NCBI RefSeq assembly: GCF_009762775.1
Contig: NZ_CP046401.1
Span: forward strand, 1,860,001 to 1,924,000
DNA: 64,000 nt
Source: Maribellus comscasis
GTDB lineage: Bacteria > Bacteroidota > Bacteroidia > Bacteroidales > Prolixibacteraceae
Direction of reading: 5' to 3'
Position 1 is the stretch's first letter, and every line of letters starts with the position of its first letter. Positions 20,003-28,130 of this stretch are shown here, one piece after another. The position numbers and the translations under genes were made by a program. The notes beneath the pieces were generated by a model. That model was not told where the DNA came from, did not search any database, and saw only the letters and a program-made list of their open reading frames with translations.

Positions 20003-20755
20003 ATGTTATCAATAAAAGACTTATATGTTTCCGTTGAAGGAATGGAAATCCTTAAAGGGATTAATCTGGAAGTAAAACCGGGTGAAATCCACGCCATAAT
20101 GGGCCCAAATGGTTCAGGCAAAAGTACGCTCGCAAATGTGCTGGCAGGAAAAGAAGAATACGAAGTTACCTCAGGAGAGGTAACATATTCAGGAGAGGAC
20201 CTCCTTGAAATGTCTCCGGAAGATCGTGCCAGAGAAGGTCTGTTTTTGAGTTTCCAGTACCCGGTTGAAATTCCCGGTGTACCTATGGTAAATTTTTTGA
20301 AAACATCAATAAACGAACAAAGAAAATACCGGGGGCAGGAAGAACTTACTGCCGGTGAATTTCTGAAATACATGCGTGAAAAAATGGAATTGGTGGATAT
20401 GCATACAAAACTGACCAATCGTTCGGTTAATGAAGGATTCTCAGGTGGGGAGAAGAAAAAAAATGAAATCTTTCAGATGGCACTACTGGAGCCTAAATTG
20501 GCCATTTTGGATGAAACCGATTCCGGCCTCGATATTGATGCGCTAAAAACCGTTGCCCGTGGCGTAAATACTTTACGCAGTCCTGAAAATGCAACCATTG
20601 TAGTTACACACTATCAGCGTTTGCTCGATTATATTGTTCCCGATTATGTTCACGTTCTTTACCAGGGCAAAATTGTAAAATCAGCCGGTAAAGAGCTTGC
20701 ACTTGAGCTGGAAGAAAAGGGGTACGACTGGATAAAAAAAGAAATGGCGGTTTAA
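20003..20755 (+). CDS. sufC: Fe-S assembly ATPase SufC
   Basis: ABC-type ATPase that drives the SufBCD scaffold. In 250 residues it shows Walker A GPNGSGKSTLANVL, the signature FSGGEKKKNEIFQ (the SufC form), Walker B LAILDETDSGLDIDAL and the switch histidine in IVVTHYQRLLDYI. It lies 69 bases after sufB, and sufD starts one base after its stop codon, indicating tight coupling. Confidence 0.97.
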   Translation: MLSIKDLYVSVEGMEILKGINLEVKPGEIHAIMGPNGSGKSTLANVLAGKEEYEVTSGEVTYSGEDLLEMSPEDRAREGLFLSFQYPVEIPGVPMVNFLKTSINEQRKYRGQEELTAGEFLKYMREKMELVDMHTKLTNRSVNEGFSGGEKKKNEIFQMALLEPKLAILDETDSGLDIDALKTVARGVNTLRSPENATIVVTHYQRLLDYIVPDYVHVLYQGKIVKSAGKELALELEEKGYDWIKKEMAV

Positions 20756-20756
20756 T

Positions 20757-22124
20757 ATGAGTGTTTTAGTAGAAAAAGCGGATTTGTCGCTAAAATATAC
20801 GGGGCATTACAATGAAGTGAAAGACCTTTTGTTTGAAGGCTCTTCCCATGTTTTAAATGCCCAGAGAAATAAAGCTTTTCAGGATTTTGTGATGCAGGGG
20901 ATTCCTACACGAAAAAATGAAAACTACAAATATACCAATCTGCAGCCGCAATTTTTGCCTGAATACAAATTTATTCACCAAAGAGAAGAGGTTGAAGCAG
21001 ATTTAAACGAAGTGTTTCGTTGCGATGTCCCTCAACTGGATACCCACCTCACGTTGTTGATTAACGGGTGGTATTACCAAAAAAACAAAGAGGCAGAATT
21101 ACCGGAAGGCGTTATCCTGGGGAGTTTGGAAGAGCTTGCCAATAACAATCCGGAACTGATTGAAAAATACTATGCAAAAATTGCCAAAACAGAAGAAGAT
21201 CCTTTGGTGGCATTAAATACAGCTTTTGCAAAAGATGGGTATTTTTTGTACATCCCAAAAAATGTAACGATTGAAAAACCTTTGCAACTGATCAACTTGC
21301 TACAATCTGATAAAGATACTTATGCCACTCAGCGTAATTTGATCATAGTGGAATCAGGAGCAAGTTTGCAACTTTTGTTGTGTAACCATACGCTGGATTT
21401 GAACACCTACCTAAGTAACTCGGTTACTGAAATTTTTGTAGGAGAAAATGCTCATTTGGATTATTATACACTCCAAAATGAACACAACAAAGCAACATCT
21501 CTGAATTCTGTTTTTATTCAGCAGGAGAGAGATTCTACCGCTACTACCCATACTTCGTCGTTACATGGCGGACTGATTAGAAACAACCTGAAATTTGTAC
21601 TCAACGGCGAAAATGCTGAATCCAATATGTATGGGATGTCGTTTATCGATAAAAAACAACATGTTGATAATTTCACTCAGGTTATTCATGCCCAACCTCA
21701 TTGCCAGAGCAACCAGTTGTATAAAAATGTGCTCAACGACCAATCGACCGGGGCATTTGCAGGAAGAATCCACGTAATGCGCGACGCACAAAAAACCAAC
21801 GCATTTCAGCGGAACAACAATTTATTGCTCACCGATGCAGCAACCATGCAAACCAAACCTCAGCTGATTATTGATGCCGATGATGTTAAATGCAGCCATG
21901 GTGCAACAGTTGGACAAATCGACGAAGAGGCTTTGTTTTATTTGAGGGCCCGGGGAATTGGGGAAAACAAAGCACGCCTAATGATGATGAATGCTTTTGC
22001 TCACGAAGTAGTTCAGGAGATAAAAATTGAAGCTCTTCGCGAGCGGATTGATGATCTGGTTGACAAACGCTTAAAAGGCGAAGTAGCACGTTGTCACGAA
22101 TGTGCGTACAACTGCGAATGTTAG
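20757..22124 (+). CDS. sufD: Fe-S assembly scaffold subunit SufD
   Basis: Partner of SufB in the scaffold. The 455 residues include FQDFVMQGIPTRKNENYKYTNL near residue 45, a beta-helix middle, the conserved ADDVKCSHGATVGQIDEEALFYLRARGI near the end, and a cysteine-containing tail (RCHECAYNCEC). The VKCSHGAT and LRARGI segments distinguish SufD from SufB. It starts one base after sufC and is followed by a hairpin-plus-T structure before sufS. Confidence 0.96.
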   Translation: MSVLVEKADLSLKYTGHYNEVKDLLFEGSSHVLNAQRNKAFQDFVMQGIPTRKNENYKYTNLQPQFLPEYKFIHQREEVEADLNEVFRCDVPQLDTHLTLLINGWYYQKNKEAELPEGVILGSLEELANNNPELIEKYYAKIAKTEEDPLVALNTAFAKDGYFLYIPKNVTIEKPLQLINLLQSDKDTYATQRNLIIVESGASLQLLLCNHTLDLNTYLSNSVTEIFVGENAHLDYYTLQNEHNKATSLNSVFIQQERDSTATTHTSSLHGGLIRNNLKFVLNGENAESNMYGMSFIDKKQHVDNFTQVIHAQPHCQSNQLYKNVLNDQSTGAFAGRIHVMRDAQKTNAFQRNNNLLLTDAATMQTKPQLIIDADDVKCSHGATVGQIDEEALFYLRARGIGENKARLMMMNAFAHEVVQEIKIEALRERIDDLVDKRLKGEVARCHECAYNCEC

Positions 22125-22143
22125 CCAAATAAAAATTCTTCAG

Positions 22144-22190
22144 ATATTCCCGTAGGATTCATTTGTTTGAACTTGCGGGAATATTTTTTT
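22144..22190 (+). terminator. Terminator-like hairpin between sufD and sufS
   Basis: ATATTCCCG (22144-22152) pairs perfectly with CGGGAATAT (22176-22184), with a 23-base loop, followed by six Ts. It could end the sufBCD transcript or give partial read-through into sufS, which starts 43 bases later. The long loop makes it weaker than a classic terminator. Confidence 0.6.
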
Positions 22191-22232
22191 GCCGTAAAAT
22201 TATCTACCTTTAGTTTTCTTTATAAGATTAAA

Positions 22233-23450
22233 ATGGATTACGACATTCAAAAAATAAGAAGCTATTTCCCCGTTCTGAACCAAAAGGTTTACAACAAACC
22301 GTTTGTATATTTCGACAATGCCGCATCGGCCCAAAAACCGGTACAGGTGCTCATGACGGAAGAGCGACTTCACAACGATTTTTACGGGAATATCCACCGG
22401 GCAGCGCATTATATGGCTGACCAGGCAACTATTGAATTTGAAGCTGTTCGTATCAAAATTCAGAAGTTTATAAAGGCTGAAGTTCGGGAAGAAATCATTT
22501 TTACCAAAGGAACTACTGAAAGCGTAAACCTGGTTGCGCATTCTTTTGGCGAAAAATATATTCAGGAAGGCGATGAAATTATCGTTTCCGAAATGGAACA
22601 TCATTCAAACATTGTTCCCTGGCAGCTGGTCGCAGGCAGAAAAAATGCAACGGTTATAAAACTCCCTTTTACCGATTCAGGAGAACTTCAGTTGGATGTT
22701 TTAGAGAAAATGATCAATCCCAAAACAAAAATTATCGCGTTGGCACATGTCTCCAATGTTTTGGGAACCATAAATCCTGTTGAAAAAATTATTGAGATTG
22801 CGCATAGCAAAAATGTCCCTGTTTTTATCGACGGGGCACAAGCTGTTCAGCACATTCCCGTTGACGTTCAAAAACTGGATGTTGATTTTTATGCCTTTTC
22901 TGCACATAAAATGTACGGTCCAAACGGTGTTGGTGTGTTATACGGAAAACGAAAATGGCTCGATGAGATGCCTCCATACCAGGGAGGAGGAGAAATGATT
23001 TCGGAAGTTTCGTTTGAAAAAACAACCTTTAATGAAATCCCCTACAAGTTCGAGGCAGGAACCCCAAATATTACCAGTGTAGTTTCATTTGGTTCCGCCA
23101 TCGATTTGATTACTGAGATTGGGCTGCAAGATATTGGAAAATGGGAACAGGATATCCTAGCTTATGCCGCATCAAAATTAAAGGAAATCTCCGGAATAAA
23201 AATCTATGGAGAGGCACCGGAAAAATCGGGTGTCATCTCATTTAATGTTGGCAATACCCATCCTTACGATATCGGAATGTTACTTGATAAAATGGGAATC
23301 GCAGTTCGAACGGGTCATCATTGTGCCGATCCGGTTATGCAACACTACAAGGTTCCCGGAACGATTCGTATTTCGTTTGGAATGTACAACACAAAAGAAG
23401 AAGTTGATCTTTTTATCGAGGCATTGAAAAGAGTGCTGGTGATGTTATAA
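22233..23450 (+). CDS. sufS: Cysteine desulfurase SufS
   Basis: PLP enzyme that releases sulfur from cysteine and delivers it through SufE to SufBCD. The start is ATG 22233, because MDYDIQKIRSYFPVLNQ is the family beginning and the 22 upstream residues are not. The 405 residues show VYFDNAASAQKP, FTKGTTESVNLVA, the PLP lysine in YAFSAHKMYGPNGVGVL and the active-site cysteine in VRTGHHCADPVMQHY, all class II desulfurase features. Its last six bases overlap the convergent DUF6132 gene. Confidence 0.97.
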   Translation: MDYDIQKIRSYFPVLNQKVYNKPFVYFDNAASAQKPVQVLMTEERLHNDFYGNIHRAAHYMADQATIEFEAVRIKIQKFIKAEVREEIIFTKGTTESVNLVAHSFGEKYIQEGDEIIVSEMEHHSNIVPWQLVAGRKNATVIKLPFTDSGELQLDVLEKMINPKTKIIALAHVSNVLGTINPVEKIIEIAHSKNVPVFIDGAQAVQHIPVDVQKLDVDFYAFSAHKMYGPNGVGVLYGKRKWLDEMPPYQGGGEMISEVSFEKTTFNEIPYKFEAGTPNITSVVSFGSAIDLITEIGLQDIGKWEQDILAYAASKLKEISGIKIYGEAPEKSGVISFNVGNTHPYDIGMLLDKMGIAVRTGHHCADPVMQHYKVPGTIRISFGMYNTKEEVDLFIEALKRVLVML

Positions 23451-23669
23451 ATTCTCTGGTTTTGCTGAAGATTCCTTTTTTCCTTTTCCAGGACTGTTTG
23501 GAAAAACATACCCGATCAAAGCGCCATAAAGTGTACTGGTATGCCAGTTTGACTGAATCGGGCAGGTTCCGGAAGTGCAGCCAATATAATACCAGTAAAG
23601 AAATCCGGCCAATGCGCCCAGGAAAACACCTACAATTTTCCACTTATATCTGACAAGAAATTGCTTCAT
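23445..23669 (-). CDS. DUF6132-like small membrane protein
   Basis: A 74-residue protein beginning MKQFLVRYKWKIVG. It has two hydrophobic segments, IVGVFLGALAGFLYWYYIGC and TLYGALIGYVF, separated by a cysteine-containing loop (CTSGTCPIQSNWHTS). This is the layout of the small DUF6132/YtxH-like proteins of Bacteroidota. A longer frame opens upstream at 23870, but that part overlaps the rubrerythrin gene antisense and reads as nonsense, so the internal ATG at 23667-23669 is chosen. The two Cys residues four apart could bind metal or form a disulfide; this is speculation. The gene overlaps the sufS end by six bases. Confidence 0.7.
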   Translation of the reverse strand: MKQFLVRYKWKIVGVFLGALAGFLYWYYIGCTSGTCPIQSNWHTSTLYGALIGYVFPNSPGKGKKESSAKPENL

Positions 23670-23775
23670 AACAAAAAATTTCCACAAAGAAACGCAGGAT
23701 TGAAAAAGTTGAAAGTGATTTGAGTCACAATAAAACACGCTTCTTTGTGGATTTTCGAAACAAACTATTCTAAAA

Positions 23776-24351
23776 TTAGTAATTAGATGCTGCAATTTCA
23801 AAAAAAGCCTGCTCAGCCAGACAAGCCGGGCATTTTTTAGGTGCAACTGTTCCTTCGTGAATAAAACCACACTCCCGGCATTTCCAAATCACCTTATCTC
23901 CACGTTTAAACACTTTTCCTTCTTCCAAATTGGTATAAAAAGTACGGTAGCGTTCTTCGTGCTCCTTTTCAACACGGGCAATTAAAGTAAATGCTTTTGC
24001 CACATTTTTAAATCCTTCTTCCTCTGCAATACGTGCAAACTCAGGGTACAAATCAGTCCATTCTTCATTTTCCCCTTCTGCTGCTGCTTTTAAATTTTCC
24101 AAAGTTGTCCCCACTTTTCCAGCCGGATACGACGCTGTGACCTCAACCATTCCACCCTCTAAAAAATCAAAAAAACGCTTTGCATGTACTTTCTCGTTCA
24201 TGGCGGTTTCCTCAAAAATGGCGGCAATTTGTTCCAATCCTTCTTCCCTGGCTTTTTCTGCAAAATAATTATACCTCATACGTGCCTGAGACTCACCTGC
24301 AAACGCCTTTAATAAATTTTGTTCGGTTTGTGTACCTTTTAAACTAGTCAT
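23776..24351 (-). CDS. rbr: Rubrerythrin
   Basis: Non-heme iron peroxidase used by anaerobes to detoxify hydrogen peroxide. The 191 residues hold an N-terminal ferritin-like four-helix domain with diiron ligands ([58 protein letters not shown]). A C-terminal rubredoxin domain follows, with two CxxC-type pairs ([12 protein letters not shown] and [14 protein letters not shown]). The gene is inverted between sufS and sufE, so peroxide defence sits within the Fe-S assembly locus. Confidence 0.96.
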   Translation of the reverse strand: MTSLKGTQTEQNLLKAFAGESQARMRYNYFAEKAREEGLEQIAAIFEETAMNEKVHAKRFFDFLEGGMVEVTASYPAGKVGTTLENLKAAAEGENEEWTDLYPEFARIAEEEGFKNVAKAFTLIARVEKEHEERYRTFYTNLEEGKVFKRGDKVIWKCRECGFIHEGTVAPKKCPACLAEQAFFEIAASNY

Positions 24352-24471
24352 ATTTAAAGATTTTTGATTTTGGTTTTGAACATAAAACTATGAAAAATAA
24401 ACAACACGTTTTAAGCAAATATTAAGGATTGGGTTGTTTTTAAAGATTCTTAATATGCATAGGTTTTGTCA

Positions 24472-24501
24472 TTGGATAAAAGTAAAATTTTGCGATCTTT
24501 G
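24472..24501 (+). promoter_or_regulatory. Promoter for sufE-sufT
   Basis: TTG at 24472-24474, a 19-base spacer and GATCTTTG at 24494-24501 (one mismatch to TAnnTTTG) lie 24 bases before the sufE start. Confidence 0.55.
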
Positions 24502-24524
24502 ACGATTGTTAAAAGCTAAGATTC

Positions 24525-24947
24525 ATGTCGATAGAAGAAATACAACAGGAAATAATTGAAGAGTTTTCCCTTTACGAAGACTGGATGGACAAGTACTCGT
24601 ATTTGATTGAACTGGGAAACGGTTTAAAGGAATTGGACCCGAAAGATAAGAATGACCAAAATTTAATTAAAGGTTGTCAGTCGCGGGTTTGGCTGGTTGC
24701 AGAGAAAAAAGAAGGAAAAATATATTTCCACGGAGAAAGTGATGCAGTTATTGTAAAAGGGTTGGTTGCCCTGCTTTTAAGAGTTGTTTCAGGAAGAACA
24801 CCAAAAGAATTGATGGAATCTGATTTGCATTTTATCGACGATTTGGGACTCAAACAACATCTTTCGCCAACACGCTCAAACGGGTTGCTGGCCATGGTAA
24901 AACAAATTCGGTTATACGGTGTTGCTTATAGCAGGATTGCAGATTGA
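24525..24947 (+). CDS. sufE: Cysteine desulfuration protein SufE
   Basis: Accepts persulfide sulfur from SufS and passes it to SufB. The 140-residue length is normal. Features include DWMDKYSYLIELGNGL, the sulfur-acceptor cysteine in LIKGCQSRVWL (about residue 52) and the C-terminal LSPTRSNGLLAMVKQIRLY. It is separated from sufS by the inverted DUF6132 and rubrerythrin genes and has its own promoter. It is followed 16 bases later by a SufT-like gene. Confidence 0.96.
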   Translation: MSIEEIQQEIIEEFSLYEDWMDKYSYLIELGNGLKELDPKDKNDQNLIKGCQSRVWLVAEKKEGKIYFHGESDAVIVKGLVALLLRVVSGRTPKELMESDLHFIDDLGLKQHLSPTRSNGLLAMVKQIRLYGVAYSRIAD

Positions 24948-24963
24948 GGAAGGAGGAATTAAA

Positions 24964-25269
24964 ATGGACAAAAGAATTGATTTAATCATAAATAATCTCA
25001 AAGAGGTGTACGACCCGGAAATTCCGGTAAATATATACGACCTCGGATTAATATATAATGTTGATGTTGACAATGACAACAACGCGAATATAGTTATGAC
25101 ACTCACTGCTCCGGGTTGCCCCGTTGTTGATATTTTAATGGACGATGTAACTGCTGCAGCGCGTGCAGTGGAAGGAATTGAAAATGTAAACGTCGACCTT
25201 ACCTTTGAGCCGCCATGGGATAAATCGATGATGAGCGAAGAAGCCAGGCTGGAGCTGGGATTCTTTTAA
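24964..25269 (+). CDS. SufT-like MIP18/DUF59 Fe-S maturation protein
   Basis: A 101-residue DUF59/MIP18 domain protein. Seen: LKEVYDPEIPVNIYDLGLIYNVDV and LTAPGCPVVDILMDDV, with the single conserved cysteine in the family context TxPGCP. Relatives (SufT, PaaD, human CIAO2) help insert or transfer Fe-S clusters. The start is ATG 24964, since it is preceded by AGGAAGGAGGAATTAAA, an unusually strong Shine-Dalgarno-like sequence for this phylum, and matches the family start. It is the second gene after sufE and probably co-transcribed. Confidence 0.93.
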   Translation: MDKRIDLIINNLKEVYDPEIPVNIYDLGLIYNVDVDNDNNANIVMTLTAPGCPVVDILMDDVTAAARAVEGIENVNVDLTFEPPWDKSMMSEEARLELGFF

Positions 25270-25341
25270 ATTAGGAATTCTATACCCTAAGGGTTTTTCC
25301 CTCAGGAAATATTTAACCCTTAAGGAAATTTTCAGAGAACT

Positions 25342-26601
25342 TTACCCTTTGACCAACTTGTGCCTGCCAATAAATTCCGGATCGATTTCGACACCCAGCC
25401 CCGGGCCCGATGGCACAGTTACTACACCGTTATTACTTTCCAGATCCGATGTTTTGCATTCCAGGGGAATTTCGTTGTTAAATCCCTTAAATTCATGAAA
25501 CGGTCCGGCGTTCGGAATAGCAGAAACAAAATGCATCATATATAAATATCCAAGACCGGAACCGGAAATATGTGGCACACAAGGTTTCCCCAAAAGATCA
25601 GCCATTAATGCTACTTTCATGGAACGAATCATCCCGCCAAAATAAAAAATATCGGGCTGCACAATTTGTAAAGCATCGTTGGCAATCAGCCACCTGAAAT
25701 TGTGCATGCTTGGCTCCTGCTCTCCGCCGGCAATCGGCACTGCCAGTGCTTTCGCCACTTCGAGCGTATCTTCATACCAGTCAAAAGGAACGGGTTCTTC
25801 ATAAAAATCAATTTTATACTCTTGCAAAACTCTCCCTATCCTGATGGCTTCGTCAACCGTATAAGATCCGTTGGAATCTGCATAAATTGTCATATTCTCA
25901 CCAAATGTTTTACGAACAAGCGGAATCAACTCTTCTGTTCTTCCCGGTGGATAATCAGCATTGTTACTCATTCTTCCACCAATTTTAAATTTCACTGCTT
26001 TCGCCTGAGTTTCTTCCACCTGTCTCTTAATACCTTCAATAGACTCCTGCGCTGTTTTCCCTCTGAAATTGTTTGCCTGGTATACAGCAATTTCATTGTG
26101 ATAAATTTTCCCAATCAGCTCCCCCATCGGTTTTCCGGCAATTTTCCCCAGCATATCCAAAACGGCAAATTCGATGGTAGCCAGCGGTACCCAAAGTGCC
26201 AGGCTTTGTAATTTATAATTGCTTTGGTAAACATACACCTCTTCCAAAATCTTTTCTAAATCGCGGGCATCTTTCCCCGGAAAGAATGGCTGAAGACGTT
26301 CGGTAAAAATGGGATACAACGAAACCATCTGCATATTGTTTCCCACAGAAATTCCTTCTTCACCGTCAGTTGAACGCACACGGCAAATAAAATTATTTTT
26401 GTACCTCAGCAATTCCAGCGTATCAATAATGACGGGAGCAGGGAATAACTCTTTTTTAAGTACCGGCTTGGTTAATATTTTATCCAGATTTGAATATTCG
26501 TTTTTTTCATCAATTTGAAATGAAGAAGCAGAGTGTGAAGTTGCAGTTCCGACCAAAGCCAGCGAAGAGCTTTTTAAAAAATTACGGCGATTTAGGTTCA
26601 T
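25342..26601 (-). CDS. Tat-exported enolase-superfamily (mandelate racemase/muconate lactonising) protein
   Basis: The 419-residue protein begins with a twin-arginine signal (NRRNFLKSSSLALVGTA), so it is probably exported or membrane-attached in folded form. The MR/MLE domain follows. Seen: the KxK base motif in AVKFKIGGR, metal ligands in TIYADSNGSY, DFYEEPVPFDWYEDT and AGGEQEPSMHNF, then QPDIFYFGG and a histidine in CVPHISGSGLG. The substrate cannot be read; relatives act as dehydratases or racemases of sugar acids. An upstream ATG at 26703 would bury the Tat motif 34 residues in, so ATG 26601 is chosen. The gene is divergent from queG and convergent with the sufT-like gene. Confidence 0.85.
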   Translation of the reverse strand: MNLNRRNFLKSSSLALVGTATSHSASSFQIDEKNEYSNLDKILTKPVLKKELFPAPVIIDTLELLRYKNNFICRVRSTDGEEGISVGNNMQMVSLYPIFTERLQPFFPGKDARDLEKILEEVYVYQSNYKLQSLALWVPLATIEFAVLDMLGKIAGKPMGELIGKIYHNEIAVYQANNFRGKTAQESIEGIKRQVEETQAKAVKFKIGGRMSNNADYPPGRTEELIPLVRKTFGENMTIYADSNGSYTVDEAIRIGRVLQEYKIDFYEEPVPFDWYEDTLEVAKALAVPIAGGEQEPSMHNFRWLIANDALQIVQPDIFYFGGMIRSMKVALMADLLGKPCVPHISGSGLGYLYMMHFVSAIPNAGPFHEFKGFNNEIPLECKTSDLESNNGVVTVPSGPGLGVEIDPEFIGRHKLVKG

Positions 26602-26629
26602 TTTGTTTAGTTTACTATTTTTATAAAAC

Positions 26630-27574
26630 ATGCAGAAAGAAAAACACTTATCAAATATAATAAAATCCAAAGCCAAAGATTTAGGTTTTCTGGAATGCGC
26701 CATACTTCCGGTTCAAGAACTTGCGGATGAAAAAGAACATTTTCAGAAATGGCTCAACAAAGAGATGCATGGAAAAATGGCTTACATGGCCAGAAATTTG
26801 GAAAAGCGGTTGAATCCCGAACTGTTGTATGAAAACGCAAAAACAATAATTGTAGTTCTTCAAAACTATTATCCGAAAGCTACACAAAAAGACGAAACCG
26901 CACCGGTTCTTTCTAAGTATGCCTATGGAACTGACTATCATTTTGTAATGAAAGACAAATTGGAAACGCTGCTTTCTTTTATTCAGAATGAAATTGCACC
27001 ATGCAACGGAAGGCCGTTTGTGGATTCCGCACCGGTTTTAGAACGTGCATGGGCAAAACGTGCAGGATTAGGCTGGGTAGGTAAAAACAGTAATCTTATT
27101 TCGGTAACACACGGAAGTTTCTTTTTTATCGGGGAACTAATGCTTGATATCGAACTTCCGTACGACGAATCCAAATTGGTGCGCGACCACTGTGGGAATT
27201 GCACGCGTTGTGTCGATGCCTGCCCTACTAAAGCGATTGTTTCCAACCAGGTGGTTGATGCGCGAAAATGTATTTCGTACCAAACCATTGAATTGCGGGG
27301 TGATTTGGATGAAAAGCTCAAAGGTCAGTTTAAAAACCGAATTTTTGGTTGCGACATTTGCCAGGATGTGTGCCCGTGGAATTTAAAGTCGAAACCGCAT
27401 GATGAACCGAATTTTCTACCAAAATCCAAACTGCTTGAACTTACCAGGGACGAATGGCACAACATCGACAAACCACTATTTAAAGACATTTTTAAAAATT
27501 CGGCTGTGAAGCGAACCGGATTTAAAGGACTTAAACGTAACCTCAGGTTTATTCAACCCGAAACCGATGGCTAA
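26630..27574 (+). CDS. queG: Epoxyqueuosine reductase QueG
   Basis: Cobalamin and Fe-S dependent enzyme that reduces epoxyqueuosine to queuosine in tRNA. The 314 residues show GLGWVGKNSNLI, two [4Fe-4S] ferredoxin-type clusters (CGNCTRCVDACPTKAIV and FGCDICQDVCPWN) and FLPKSKLLELT toward the end. It completes the pathway for which queA lies at 1788. The next gene overlaps it by eight bases, implying translational coupling. Confidence 0.95.
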   Translation: MQKEKHLSNIIKSKAKDLGFLECAILPVQELADEKEHFQKWLNKEMHGKMAYMARNLEKRLNPELLYENAKTIIVVLQNYYPKATQKDETAPVLSKYAYGTDYHFVMKDKLETLLSFIQNEIAPCNGRPFVDSAPVLERAWAKRAGLGWVGKNSNLISVTHGSFFFIGELMLDIELPYDESKLVRDHCGNCTRCVDACPTKAIVSNQVVDARKCISYQTIELRGDLDEKLKGQFKNRIFGCDICQDVCPWNLKSKPHDEPNFLPKSKLLELTRDEWHNIDKPLFKDIFKNSAVKRTGFKGLKRNLRFIQPETDG

Positions 27575-28031
27575 AAAATACGAATACAAAACCATTCTGA
27601 TTAAAGGGCCGCAATTGGGTGTTTTTGCCGAATTCCCTTTTGAAAGTGCAAAGGAATTTGGCACACGAAAAGCGATTCGAGTAAAAGCTGCATTCGACGG
27701 GAAAATGTACCGGATGAGTTTACTTCCTCACGGAAACGGCACCCACTGGCTACACCTGAAAAAAGACATCCGCAAGGCCATTGGGAAAACCGAAGGTGAC
27801 AGCGTTCATATTGTTGTTGAAAAAGATGAAGCTCCTCCCGAAATAACAGTTCCGGAGTATTTGCAGTGGCTGCTGGAAGATGACCCAAAAATGATGAAGG
27901 CATTTAATAAACTGAGCTATTCTGCTAAAAAATTCTGGGTCGGATTTATTGACGAACCAAAATCAAAAGACGGGAAAGTTACACGTGTGAACCGTTTTTT
28001 TGAGTTTTTGATGGAAAACAAAATGAAGTAA
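27567..28031 (+). CDS. DUF1905 / YdeI-OmpD-associated domain protein
   Basis: A 154-residue soluble protein. The first ~95 residues fit DUF1905 (beta-rich, containing FPFESAKEFGTRKAIRVKAAFDG, MSLLPHGNGTHWLHLKKDIRKAIGK and GDSVHIVVEKDE). The tail (YLQWLLEDDPKMMKAFNKLSYSAKKFW) resembles the YdeI/OmpD-associated region. The function is unknown. The start overlaps the end of queG by eight bases, so the two genes are probably co-expressed, but no pathway link is evident. Confidence 0.8.
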   Translation: MAKKYEYKTILIKGPQLGVFAEFPFESAKEFGTRKAIRVKAAFDGKMYRMSLLPHGNGTHWLHLKKDIRKAIGKTEGDSVHIVVEKDEAPPEITVPEYLQWLLEDDPKMMKAFNKLSYSAKKFWVGFIDEPKSKDGKVTRVNRFFEFLMENKMK

Positions 28032-28130
28032 AATGATTTTTCCAAACCATGTTTCAAAACAAAATTGATTGCAAAGGTGTATGTTTTGGAATAATTTTTG
28101 TTGATAATCAGCCAACTAAACGAATCCACC

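Noticed and set aside
23670-23870. N-terminal extension of the DUF6132-like gene to 23870
   Set aside because: It overlaps the start of the rubrerythrin coding sequence region in another frame and reads without family-like content; the internal ATG gives a proper membrane protein.
25284-25320. Palindromic CCCTAAGGG and CCCTTAAGG in the sufT/enolase spacer
   Set aside because: Stems are only four to five pairs long with no strong T tract; too weak to call a terminator or operator.
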